Assembly: GCA_964447155.1 (NCBI GenBank)
Contig: CAYURM010000006.1
Location: forward strand, 1-64,000
Length of the DNA: 64,000 nt
DNA from: SMBSF63 sp034003545
Lineage (GTDB): Bacteria > Chloroflexota > Anaerolineae > Anaerolineales > Anaerolineaceae
Direction of reading: 5' to 3'
Shown piece by piece: positions 15,192-23,302 of this stretch (positions are counted from its first letter, which is position 1; every line of letters starts with the position of its first letter). A program made the translations under genes and the position numbers. The notes beneath the pieces were generated by a model. It was given only the letters and a program-made list of their open reading frames with translations, searched no databases and had not been told where the DNA came from.

Positions 15192-16199
15192 TCAGCTCAC
15201 TTTCAGTGCGTTTTTCTTGAGCTGTTTGACCAGCATCTCGACCAGTGAAACACCATCCATCACCAAAGCAATCCCCAGGCCGATGCGCAAACCGGTTTCT
15301 GCCAGGGGAACCAGATTTTTGCTGGGCCAGGCAGCGAGGGCTTCCGGTGAGGTGGCAAACAGCGGGCCGCCAAAGATCAACGCAGCCAGGAAGACCATTT
15401 CCAGTACATCAATCCCGGCCCGGATCCAGCGCGTGGCCGGTTCCCATACCCGCCGCCAGAGGAGGACGATGCTGAACAGGATTTCCAGTGACCACAAGGT
15501 GGTCAACCAGGGAATGAAGCGTAAAAAGTTGGCATCCAGAAGTTGGAAAGTCTGCACCTGGCCGCCGCTGAAGCTGACCCCGCGCACAAGCTGCGGAAAG
15601 AAATTGAAGATGATCACCCCGATGGTGGCAAAAACCATCCCGATCATCACCTCAACCCGTTTGATCTTGTCCTGATCGGGGACGCGTTCCATTTTGCGGG
15701 GATCCCAGTCTTGATCGTCCTTCTCGCTCTCCGGCAAAACGCGTTCGAGAATGGCGAAGGCGATCACAATCCAGGCAAATGTCATTAGCATGCCATTGAC
15801 CATTTCCAGCATGTTTCTGCCAACAATTCGCAGGCCATTCGCAAAACTTTCTGCCTGCGAAGCGGCAATACCCAGACCAATCAGCCCCAGAATAATGAGC
15901 ACGGTAAGGACGATCTTCAATACCAGCAGGAATAATGAAAAAAGCTTGGGGCCAACCAGATATCGGTCCGGTGCATACTGCACAGCCATTTTATATGGTG
16001 ATCCAAATTCTTCCAGCAGGACAGCCACCATCTCAACATCAGCTTCTCCGCCAGTCTCGCGCAGGCGGTCTTCCAGTGTATCCTCCAGCAGGGAGCGGAT
16101 CTCGGTCTGGATGTCGCCTCGCTGGCGCAGCGGCAGTTGGCTGCCAACTTCTTCCACGTAGCTATCGATCAAATAGCGCCCATCTTGATTTGCTTTCAT
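15192..16199 (-). CDS. HAAS-domain polytopic membrane protein
   Basis: A 335-residue protein. Residues about 1-75 form the HAAS-type helical domain (YLIDSYVEEVG... DIQTEIRSLLEDTLEDR) that regularly accompanies PadR regulators. After it come about six membrane helices (around 88-110, 128-150, 185-205, 235-260, 275-295, 310-325). HAAS proteins are thought to act with the paired PadR regulator in envelope-stress or antibiotic-response units, but no biochemical function is established. The ATG at 16199 overlaps the PadR stop codon (ATGA) and AAAGGA precedes it, so this start is preferred over an upstream one inside the PadR gene. Confidence 0.8.
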   Translation of the reverse strand: MKANQDGRYLIDSYVEEVGSQLPLRQRGDIQTEIRSLLEDTLEDRLRETGGEADVEMVAVLLEEFGSPYKMAVQYAPDRYLVGPKLFSLFLLVLKIVLTVLIILGLIGLGIAASQAESFANGLRIVGRNMLEMVNGMLMTFAWIVIAFAILERVLPESEKDDQDWDPRKMERVPDQDKIKRVEVMIGMVFATIGVIIFNFFPQLVRGVSFSGGQVQTFQLLDANFLRFIPWLTTLWSLEILFSIVLLWRRVWEPATRWIRAGIDVLEMVFLAALIFGGPLFATSPEALAAWPSKNLVPLAETGLRIGLGIALVMDGVSLVEMLVKQLKKNALKVS

Positions 16200-16540
16200 T
16201 GCAATAATCCTTTCATCACTTCTGTTAACTGATTCCATTCTTCGATCAGCAGGGGCAGCACTTCTGCTCCTTTGGCGCTGATCGTGTAGTAGCGGCGCGG
16301 CCGGGATTCTTCTACCCGCCAGTGGCTTTCCAGCAATTCCCGTGACTCCAGTCGGCGCAGCAAGGGGTACAGTGTCCCCTGGTCAATCTCCAGCCCTCTC
16401 TCGGTCAGCTTGCTCATCAGCGAGTAGCCATACTGTTCTTCGTCGAGCTGGCTGAGAACGGCCAGGATGATGACGCCGCGGCGCAGTTCCAGGGTCAGGT
16501 TTTCCGGGAGGCTGCGTGGGGTTTCTTTTTTTACCATCAT
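16196..16540 (-). CDS. PadR-family transcriptional regulator
   Basis: A 114-residue winged-helix repressor. GVIILAVLSQLDEEQYGYSL and the RGLEIDQGTLYPLLRRLE segment are the PadR recognition helix and wing signature, followed by a short C-terminal dimerisation helix (subfamily 2 size). It lies first in an operon with the HAAS membrane protein and overlaps it by four bases. The promoter at 16608-16637 carries an inverted repeat between -35 and -10, so autorepression is likely. The inducing signal is unknown; family members respond to phenolics, drugs or envelope stress. Confidence 0.9.
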   Translation of the reverse strand: MMVKKETPRSLPENLTLELRRGVIILAVLSQLDEEQYGYSLMSKLTERGLEIDQGTLYPLLRRLESRELLESHWRVEESRPRRYYTISAKGAEVLPLLIEEWNQLTEVMKGLLQ

Positions 16541-16607
16541 CCATTCCTTTCACTTTATTTTATTGTGTTACACGGCAATCTGTGTTGTGTATTTTATTAT
16601 TGACCAC

Positions 16608-16637
16608 ATTATACTGTATATCACACAGTAATGTCAA
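16608..16637 (-). promoter_or_regulatory. PadR operon promoter with operator in the spacer
   Basis: On the minus strand TTGACA (16637-16632), an 18-nt spacer and TATAAT (16613-16608) form a consensus promoter. The inverted repeat TACTGT-N7-ACAGTA (16612-16630) fills the spacer and touches the -10 box, so a bound PadR dimer would block RNA polymerase. The TACTGT/ACAGTA arms resemble the ATGT...ACAT pattern known for PadR sites. Confidence 0.8.
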
Positions 16638-16793
16638 GAAATTAATGATGTGAATTTCTCTCAATAAATTGCCGGTTTCCTACTGGCAGCAGATGCCGGT
16701 AATGGTATACTAACTGCGCTGGAAATACGGCGGGCTGCTGCACATGGTTGTTTTTGCAGACCGCCGGATAACATTCGTCCAAGGGAATTCCAC

Positions 16794-18035
16794 ATGCTTC
16801 AAGCTGACCTGTTTGCTGCCCACCCCCCCTCTGCGCTGACCGTCACCGACCTGACGCGCTACATTCGCGAGGTGCTCGAAGAAGACCCCGTGCTGATGAA
16901 CGTACGCGTCACCGGCGAAGTTTCCAACCTGTCCCGACCGCGCTCCGGCCACATCTACTTCACCCTCAAGGACGCCGGCGCAGCCTTGCGCTGCGTCATC
17001 TGGCGCAGCAACGCCGCCCGCATTCCCCACGACCTGCAAGACGGCATGGCGATGGAAGCCCACGGTTCGATTGGCGTGTACGAAGTCAGCGGACAGTACC
17101 AGCTGTATGTGCGCAGTGTGCAGCCCGCCGGAGAAGGCCGCCTGTATCAGGAATTTCTGCGCCTCAAGGCCAAACTGGAGGCCGAAGGCCTGTTTGACCC
17201 CCAGCTAAAACAGCCCATCCCGGAGCAGCCGCACAAGATCGGTGTCGTCACCTCGACCAACGCCGCCGCCTTGCAGGATATGCTCAATACCCTGCAAAAC
17301 CGCTACCCGCTGGTGGAAGTCGTGCTGGCCCCTGCTTCGGTGCAGGGCGCCGCTGCCCCGCCCGAGATCGTGCGCGCCATTCGCGCCCTCAACCGCCGGG
17401 ATGATATTGACGTGATCCTCGTCGCCCGCGGCGGCGGCTCACTCGAAGACCTGTGGTGCTTCAACGATGAGCGCGTTGTGCGCGCCATCGCTGCTTCGGC
17501 CATCCCTGTCATCACCGGCGTGGGACACGAAACTGACTTCACCCTGTCCGACTTTGCCGCTGACCTGCGCGCCCCCACCCCCACCGCTGCTGCCGTGGAG
17601 GCTACGCCGGATGTGCGCGACCTGTACGAAATTCTGCAAGGCAGCCTTTACCGCCTCCAGTATACCTTTCAATCCATTCTGGAAACCCACACCGACCGCC
17701 TGCAAACAGTATACAACCGCCTCGAACGCGTCTCGCCCATCTATCAAATCCACAGCGATCAGCAGCGCCTTGATGAGCTGGAACAACGCTCCACCCGCGC
17801 CCTGCGCCACATCCTCAATCTGCAGCGCACGCAAAGCCAGAGCCTCAGTCAGCGCCTGGGTGCCCTCAACCCGCAGGCCGTGCTGCAGCGCGGCTATGCC
17901 ATCGTCAGCCTGGATGACGGCAGCCTCGTGCGCAGCATCCAGCAGGTACAGGCCGGTGACACCGTCCACATCCAGCTCAGTGATGGCAAAATCGACGCCC
18001 GCACGCTGGAAAATAAGCGCAATGTACAGGTATGA
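16794..18035 (+). CDS. xseA: Exodeoxyribonuclease VII large subunit
   Basis: A 413-residue protein with an N-terminal OB fold (about 14-105, VTDLTRYIREVLEE... VRVTGEVSNL) and the XseA catalytic domain (about 125-320: KIGVVTS, DVILVARGGGSLEDLWCFND, TGVGHETDFTLSDFAADLRAPTPTAAAV) plus a coiled-coil C-terminal tail. With XseB it degrades single-stranded DNA from both ends. Length is normal. One usual motif (TSxTGAA) reads TSTNAAALQD here. A TATACT box at 16706-16711 could be its -10 element. xseB follows after 60 nt. Confidence 0.96.
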   Translation: MLQADLFAAHPPSALTVTDLTRYIREVLEEDPVLMNVRVTGEVSNLSRPRSGHIYFTLKDAGAALRCVIWRSNAARIPHDLQDGMAMEAHGSIGVYEVSGQYQLYVRSVQPAGEGRLYQEFLRLKAKLEAEGLFDPQLKQPIPEQPHKIGVVTSTNAAALQDMLNTLQNRYPLVEVVLAPASVQGAAAPPEIVRAIRALNRRDDIDVILVARGGGSLEDLWCFNDERVVRAIAASAIPVITGVGHETDFTLSDFAADLRAPTPTAAAVEATPDVRDLYEILQGSLYRLQYTFQSILETHTDRLQTVYNRLERVSPIYQIHSDQQRLDELEQRSTRALRHILNLQRTQSQSLSQRLGALNPQAVLQRGYAIVSLDDGSLVRSIQQVQAGDTVHIQLSDGKIDARTLENKRNVQV

Positions 18036-18095
18036 GCAAGGCTTTTCCCTATCCAATATGCAGGTTGGGCTATAATTCACCTTAAGGAAACTACC

Positions 18096-18335
18096 ATGAC
18101 AGAGAAGATCAAACCAGTAGAACAATTAAGTTATGAAAAAGCCTTCGCTGAACTGGAAGATATCGTCAATCAGTTGGAAGGCGAGCAGCCCCCGCTGGAA
18201 GAGTCCCTTAAGCTATACGAAAGAGGCCAGGCCCTCACCCGCCGCTGCGCAGACCTGCTCGAAAATGCCGAACTGAAACTGCAGCAGCTTGCCGACAGAG
18301 AACTGGATGATGCCGATACAGATCAGGATGGATAA
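18096..18335 (+). CDS. xseB: Exodeoxyribonuclease VII small subunit
   Basis: A 79-residue helical protein. The signature LSYEKAFAELEDIVNQLEG and PPLEESLKLYERGQAL match XseB, which forms a helical hairpin bound to the XseA C-terminal coiled coil. AAGGAA precedes the ATG. Its stop overlaps the next start in TAATG, coupling it to the PAP2-like gene. Confidence 0.95.
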   Translation: MTEKIKPVEQLSYEKAFAELEDIVNQLEGEQPPLEESLKLYERGQALTRRCADLLENAELKLQQLADRELDDADTDQDG

Positions 18336-18853
18336 TGTTCTTTCGCCAAATTTTCAGTAATCAGGTGCTGGTGTGCGGTCTGGTCGGCTGGTGGCTGGCC
18401 CAGGCCCTCAAAGTACCCATCCACTGGTTCTTCACCCGCGAGCTGGATTTCGGCCAGTGGTTCGCCAGCGGCGGCATGCCCAGCTCACACTCGTCGCTGG
18501 TGGTCGGCACCACCGTTGCCATCGGGCTGTATGAAGGCTTTGATACCTCCCTGTTTGCCCTCGCCATGGCGATCTCCATGATCGTCACCTATGACGCCAG
18601 CGGAGTGCGCCGTCAGGCGGGCTTCCACGCCGCCCGCATCAATGACATGCGCAAGCAGTTTGAAATGTTCACCAATAATTTTAATGAATTCATCAATCAG
18701 TTTGATGACTTCCTGGCCGGCAAACCCCTCATTGAAAATGAGGATCTCGAAGAACGGCTTAAGGAAGTCATCGGCCACACCCCCGCCCAGGTGTATGGGG
18801 GCACCCTCCTCGGCATTGTGACCACCATCATCATCTGGCTCATCTGGCCCTAG
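18335..18853 (+). CDS. Divergent PAP2-family membrane protein (DUF212/YuiD type)
   Basis: A 172-residue protein of the divergent PAP2 family. The GGMPSSHSS motif (about 48-56) and DASGVRRQAGFHA are the family hallmarks, flanked by three to four membrane helices, with a charged loop of about 50 residues (100-150) before the last helix. It is related to acid phosphatase/vanadium haloperoxidase-type enzymes and may dephosphorylate a lipid phosphate such as undecaprenyl pyrophosphate, but activity for this subgroup is not proven. It is translationally coupled to xseB. Confidence 0.85.
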   Translation: MFFRQIFSNQVLVCGLVGWWLAQALKVPIHWFFTRELDFGQWFASGGMPSSHSSLVVGTTVAIGLYEGFDTSLFALAMAISMIVTYDASGVRRQAGFHAARINDMRKQFEMFTNNFNEFINQFDDFLAGKPLIENEDLEERLKEVIGHTPAQVYGGTLLGIVTTIIIWLIWP

Positions 18854-18870
18854 TTTAAAATACTATTCCG

Positions 18871-18900
18871 TTGTCATAACCTTAAGGTCAGTCGTTATTC
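18871..18900. repeat. AGTCGTTA-family hairpin repeat
   Basis: TGTCATAACCTTAAGGTCAG then TCGTTATTC; the core ACCTTAAGGT is palindromic and CAGTCGTTA matches the copies at 8347, 8391 and 13437. The rest of the 18854-19033 gap shows nothing recognisable. Confidence 0.5.
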
Positions 18901-19033
18901 CAGCACCGTTTTATCCTTTCATGCTGTACGGCTCCCGCCTAAACCGCCCAACGAGAAATCCCCTTACTGCCATTCAATCCAGTAGTATAATCAAACGCGC
19001 ATCTTCTACTCCATCACGGAGATATTTTCCATC

Positions 19034-19798
19034 ATGTCTATCCCTAAAAAATCATCCATCTGGTATACCCTCTTCATCCCGATCGTACTGGCCATCAGCA
19101 TGGCCGCTTGCAGCCCGGCGCCCGCCGCCGCAATGGAAGTTGAAGTCACCCGCATCGTCCAGGAAACCGTCGTCATTACCGAGATTGTGAAAGTGGTCGT
19201 AACTGCCACACCGGAACCAGCGCCCCCCGACCCCACCCCCACCGCCACCCCGGAGGTACTCACCCTGGCGGCAGACGGCTTCAATGCCTGGTGCCTGCCG
19301 CGCAATACCAGCTCCCTGGTCGAGCGCATCAACGTCGACGGCAGCATGCCTGAAACCGCCAAAGCGTATGCCATCGTCGAAGGCGTCCCTGAGATCACCA
19401 CCCAGGTATCAAGCTGCACCTTCGCATTCAGCTTCAATGCCCCGGTCAACGAAGCAGCGGCACTTCGGTTTCTCGACAATAATGGTTTCGCCTTCCAAAC
19501 CTCCCCGCTGACCACCCTGGAAGCCGCCCCCAACATGGCCTACAGTGCCGAGACGCACGAATATATCGTCAACCCGCCCTTCTGGCAAATCACCTACGAC
19601 CTGCAAGTGGTCAACGCCAGCGGTGAAGTGCTGTGGACTTCCCCGGTCAGCTTCCGCCGCGGCTGGGTGCCCCGGAAGTGCTTCTACGGCGAATGGCCCG
19701 ACCCGGTCACCTGCCGCTGCCCGAACCTGCCCGAATCGCATCCCGAAAATGCCTGGTGGGGCTGGTTCCCGCCCTACCCCGACGGCTGCCCGTACTAA
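19034..19798 (+). CDS. Lipoprotein of unknown function with cysteine-rich C-terminus
   Basis: A 254-residue lipoprotein. The signal peptide ends in the lipobox MAAC (Cys26). A short Val/Thr repeat (VTRIVQETVVITEIVKVVVT) and a Pro/Thr linker precede the globular part; such Val-rich spacers recur in Chloroflexota lipoproteins. The globular domain begins near residue 85 and ends in a Trp/Pro/Cys-rich tail (KCFYGEW, TCRCPN, DGCPY), which may be disulfide-bonded. I do not recognise the fold. It is not obviously part of an operon. Confidence 0.7.
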   Translation: MSIPKKSSIWYTLFIPIVLAISMAACSPAPAAAMEVEVTRIVQETVVITEIVKVVVTATPEPAPPDPTPTATPEVLTLAADGFNAWCLPRNTSSLVERINVDGSMPETAKAYAIVEGVPEITTQVSSCTFAFSFNAPVNEAAALRFLDNNGFAFQTSPLTTLEAAPNMAYSAETHEYIVNPPFWQITYDLQVVNASGEVLWTSPVSFRRGWVPRKCFYGEWPDPVTCRCPNLPESHPENAWWGWFPPYPDGCPY

Positions 19799-19891
19799 AG
19801 ACGCACACGATCCTGTGCGCGCCTTTACTGAAAACATGAAATCGCTACATATCTGGTCTACTGCATCCATTAAAAATATATAAGGTCAATT

Positions 19892-21045
19892 ATGGTATCG
19901 AAGAATAATATTTTCAAGAATTTGCTTCACAAAGAATCTCCTGCTAAATATTGGATATTTTGTATAGCAATTTATATCTCCCTGATCTTTTCAACCGGGT
20001 TATTCTATGCGTATGGCCCGGAAGCTGTCATCACAATGGAATATTTTTTTCTCCTCCCGCAAGCATATCCCCTGAATTTCAGGAACGAAATCCCGATTTC
20101 GGAATGTTACACGAGCAAGAAATAGACTTGCTATCAGAAAATTTCTGGAAAACATCTTCTGTTTATTCAGATGCAGCCTATTACATTTTGCAAACAGAAT
20201 CATTTGATTTGTCCATTGCACCATATAAATACAGATTCCTTCCCATTCTTATTGTTCGTCTGGTTCAGACAATAACTGGTTTGTCCACAGTGAAGGCTTT
20301 TATTCTAATGAATATCAGCTTAACATTGCTAACGGCACTGATATTTACCATCTACTTGATTCGCTATTTCGATTTCACAAAACAGATCGCTATGCTTGGA
20401 GGAATTCTCTTTATCACCATGTTTCCCAGCACAAGTACGATTGCATTTCCAAGTATGGAACCTGTCTCGTTATTTTTCAGCATGCTGATTTTTTATGCGG
20501 TTATCAACAAAAACGTTTTTCTGTTTTTGTTATTTGCGATTTCAGGCGTGGCAACCAAAGAAGTACTGGCTATCAGCAGTTTGTTATGGTTCGTGATGAC
20601 CTTCCAACTCAAAGATAAGAAAGCACTTCTATTGAACACCCTTATCAGCAGCATTCCTGTCATCACCTTTATGCTCATAAGAAGCATTATGGGGGGAAAT
20701 CCCCTTGAAGTAAATTATGGCTACAACCTTCTAAAAGGGGAATTTCCGCAAAATTATGGAGCCAGGTTATTTAATTTCTCTGGCCTTTTCAGTATCACGA
20801 TAAAAACATTTTTGTCATTTTCATTTCTTTGGCTTGGATTGCTGAATATCAGGAAAAACAAAACTTTAATGAAATTCTCAATCATCATCCCCTTTGTTAT
20901 TCTGGCAGCCATTCTTCTTTCCAGTCGAATTACGAGAGTATTAGGAATCATCTTTCCTGTAGTAATTCCGTTATTCTTGCTATTTTTCAATAACTTAAAA
21001 TCCCACCAGATCAAAACTGCAACTGTTCAAATACCATTCAATTAA
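19892..21045 (+). pseudogene. Polytopic membrane protein interrupted by a -1 frameshift
   Basis: Two reading frames join to make one protein of about 384 residues. The first frame from ATG 19892 gives a plausible membrane-protein start (KYWIFCIAIYISLIFSTGLF) and reaches the T7 run at 20044-20050; from there the frame beginning EFQERNPDFGML continues to 21045 with eight or more membrane helices. The early part of the second frame, upstream of the T7 run, looks like nonsense. One missing T would restore a single frame, so this may be an assembly error, slippage or a real inactivation. The PYKYRFLPIL loop after the first long loop resembles GT-C-type glycosyltransferases. The gene is visibly more AT-rich than its neighbours, suggesting transfer. 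Function unknown. Confidence 0.6.
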
Positions 21046-21065
21046 CCCGGATTAAAAACAAAGAA

Positions 21066-21530
21066 ATGTCTTCCTTCACCCCCTCCTCTCAAAACCCCAC
21101 CCGCCCCCGTTGGTTATCCCTCATCGGCGTGCTGCTCATTGCCGCTCACAGCCTGTACGCCGCTGGCCTCTTTACCACCGAAATGCTCGACCTGCGCGCC
21201 AGCAAACAGCCCGGCCAGGACGACCCCGCCCTGTGGGCGGAGCGCCTCGGCCGCCTGCCCGAAGTGCTGCCTGGTTCCGGACTGGTGGGCTATTTCTCCG
21301 ACCGTGACCTGGCCGGCATCTCCGACTTCGACGCCTTCCAGGAAACCCTTGAATTCATCTGGACGCAGTACGCCCTCGCCCCGCACATCCTCACCCGCAG
21401 CCTGGATGAAGACCTGGTTATCGGCAACCTTACCGCCCCCCTCAACGAGGAAGACGCCGCTGAACTCGGCCTGACCCTGAAAGAAGACCTCGGCCAGCGC
21501 ATCTATCTCTATACCGGCGGCGGCCGATGA
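21066..21530 (+). CDS. Membrane-anchored protein of unknown function
   Basis: A 154-residue protein with one N-terminal membrane helix (about 16-37) and an acidic extracytoplasmic part rich in Leu, Asp and Glu. GYFSDRDL and FIWTQYALAPHIL are notable stretches. It overlaps the following GT-C-like gene by four bases (ATGA), so the two are translated together and it is probably an accessory subunit or a donor-handling partner of that protein. I recognise no family. Confidence 0.65.
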   Translation: MSSFTPSSQNPTRPRWLSLIGVLLIAAHSLYAAGLFTTEMLDLRASKQPGQDDPALWAERLGRLPEVLPGSGLVGYFSDRDLAGISDFDAFQETLEFIWTQYALAPHILTRSLDEDLVIGNLTAPLNEEDAAELGLTLKEDLGQRIYLYTGGGR

Positions 21531-23044
21531 CCCTCCTGAAAAGCCTGCTCGTCTTCCTGCCTTCGCTGGCTCTGGGATTGATCACTGTGTGGCACTTCTG
21601 GCCCGCCAACTGGCGCCGCGCCTGGCCGCTGATCCTCTCCGTCAGCATCCCCGTTGGTCTGGGGCTATCCTCCCTGCTCTATTTTTTCTGGTGTCTGCTG
21701 GCCGGTCCCGCCCGCCCGGGCTTCCTCATCCTCGAGCTGGTTCTGATCGCTACCGGAGGCGTTTTCTGCTGGAAAATTCATCGCAATTCAAGCCGTACCC
21801 TGAGCTTTGCACTTGCCCCTTTGGGGCCGAAGGGTACAAGCGCGCAACACCCCACTGCCTCGGCTTCAGACGCAGCGCGGGCTGAGCTTGCACATGTCCT
21901 CGTGGGGACCCACGCCGCAGTGCCCCCCAAACCCACCAAACTATCCTGGGCATTGACCGCCCTCCTCGTCCTCCTTGCTGCCACAGCCGGAGCATATTTC
22001 CTGATCTACACCCGCTACGCCCCCAACGGCAGCTTTGACGCCTACGCCTTCTGGAACCTCAAGGCGCGTTTCATCTTCCGCGACCCCGCCAACTGGCAGG
22101 CCGCTTTCTCCCCCCTGCTGAGCTGGGAATTCCACCCCGACTACCCCATCCTCCTGTCGCTGAACACGGCCCTGGGCTGGTTCCAGGTGGGGAGCGAAAC
22201 GCCCTACGTGCCGGCCGTGCAGGCGGCCCTGTTCACCCTCGCCTGTGCAGGGTTATTATGGTCTGCCCTGCAAGCACTGCGCGGCTGGTCACAGGCAGCC
22301 CTGGCCGCGCTGGCCCTGCTCAGCACCCCGCTCTTCATGCTGGTCGGCGTGTGGCAATTGGCGGATGTGCCCCTCGCAACAATGGTCCTCGCTACCTGCA
22401 TCCTGATCAGCCTGCATTTCCTGCACCCGGACGAAAAACGCGGTTTCCTCACCCTGGCCGGTCTCACTGCCGGGCTGGCTGCCTGGACCAAGAATGAAGG
22501 CCTGCTCTTCCTGGCACTGATCTCCCTCCTGCTGCTCGTTTTCAGCCTGCGCGGCCGGGAAGACAAACGCCAGGGGTTAAAGGAACTGCTTTCCTACGGG
22601 TTGGGCCTGCTCCTGCCGCTGGCCGCTCTGCTGATCTTAAAGCTGGCCTTTGCCCCCGCCAATGACCTGATCGGCAGCCGCAGCCCCGCCGAACTGAGCG
22701 CCCTGTTGTTTGACCCCCAACGCTGGCGACTCACCTTCAGGTTAATGGCCGCCGAAGCGGGCAGTTTCGGTCATTCCTTCTTCACCGTGTGGCTGCTGCC
22801 GCTGGCGTACCTGCTGCTGGCTGGCCGCCGCCCGTTGGAAGACAGCCACCGCCAGGTGCTGCGCTTCTGGGTCACGGCTTTCATCCTCTTGCTGGCAGGC
22901 TACTTCGTCACCTACCTGATCACCCCCCACCCGCTGGAATGGCATGTCACCCATTCCGTCGAGCGCCTCTATCTGCACATCTACCCCGCCGTGCTGTGGT
23001 TGGTCTTCCTCGTCAGCCGCGCGCCGGAGGAGTGGAAGATGTAA
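21527..23044 (+). CDS. Polytopic membrane protein, GT-C/ArnT-like glycosyltransferase
   Basis: A 505-residue protein with about twelve membrane helices. Helices 1-3 (about 5-80) precede a cytoplasmic or periplasmic linker, and the loop YTRYAPNGSFDAYAFWNLKA at about 162-181 carries acidic and aromatic residues in the place where GT-C enzymes hold the catalytic Asp. A further motif WEFHPDYPILLS follows. It probably transfers sugar from a polyprenyl-phosphate donor to an outer-surface acceptor; the sugar is unknown. Residues about 92-130 encode an odd low-complexity segment that coincides with a DNA direct repeat (21801-21828 and 21883-21910), likely an in-frame insertion. Confidence 0.75.
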   Translation: MTLLKSLLVFLPSLALGLITVWHFWPANWRRAWPLILSVSIPVGLGLSSLLYFFWCLLAGPARPGFLILELVLIATGGVFCWKIHRNSSRTLSFALAPLGPKGTSAQHPTASASDAARAELAHVLVGTHAAVPPKPTKLSWALTALLVLLAATAGAYFLIYTRYAPNGSFDAYAFWNLKARFIFRDPANWQAAFSPLLSWEFHPDYPILLSLNTALGWFQVGSETPYVPAVQAALFTLACAGLLWSALQALRGWSQAALAALALLSTPLFMLVGVWQLADVPLATMVLATCILISLHFLHPDEKRGFLTLAGLTAGLAAWTKNEGLLFLALISLLLLVFSLRGREDKRQGLKELLSYGLGLLLPLAALLILKLAFAPANDLIGSRSPAELSALLFDPQRWRLTFRLMAAEAGSFGHSFFTVWLLPLAYLLLAGRRPLEDSHRQVLRFWVTAFILLLAGYFVTYLITPHPLEWHVTHSVERLYLHIYPAVLWLVFLVSRAPEEWKM

Positions 23045-23094
23045 GGACAAATGGTCTGCACCCAGAAATCTTGTTTGAAACTCCATTTATGCCC

Positions 23095-23294
23095 CTCCCG
23101 CAGGTTGGACTTAATTCACCGCCCCCATGCTTGCCGTGCTTCACTCCCCTATGCCCGCGCACAGCCTGGCTTCCTGCGGGAGGTTCCCACCCCGCCAGCA
23201 AGAAACCTCCCACAGGGAAGCTTGTTGAGCGCAGGCCGCAGCGCGAAAACAAACCAGACAGAGGAGGATGTTTTCTAACCCAACTTGCGGGAGG
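23095..23294. repeat. CTCCCGCAGG-bounded intergenic element
   Basis: CTCCCGCAGGTT at 23095-23106 faces inverted copies CCTGCGGGAGG at 23173-23183 and AACTTGCGGGAGG at 23282-23294. Similar elements with the same ends occupy 36935-37041 and 59352-59546. No open frame is credible. It fills the convergent gap between two genes. Confidence 0.65.
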
Positions 23295-23302
23295 GTAAAA
23301 AG

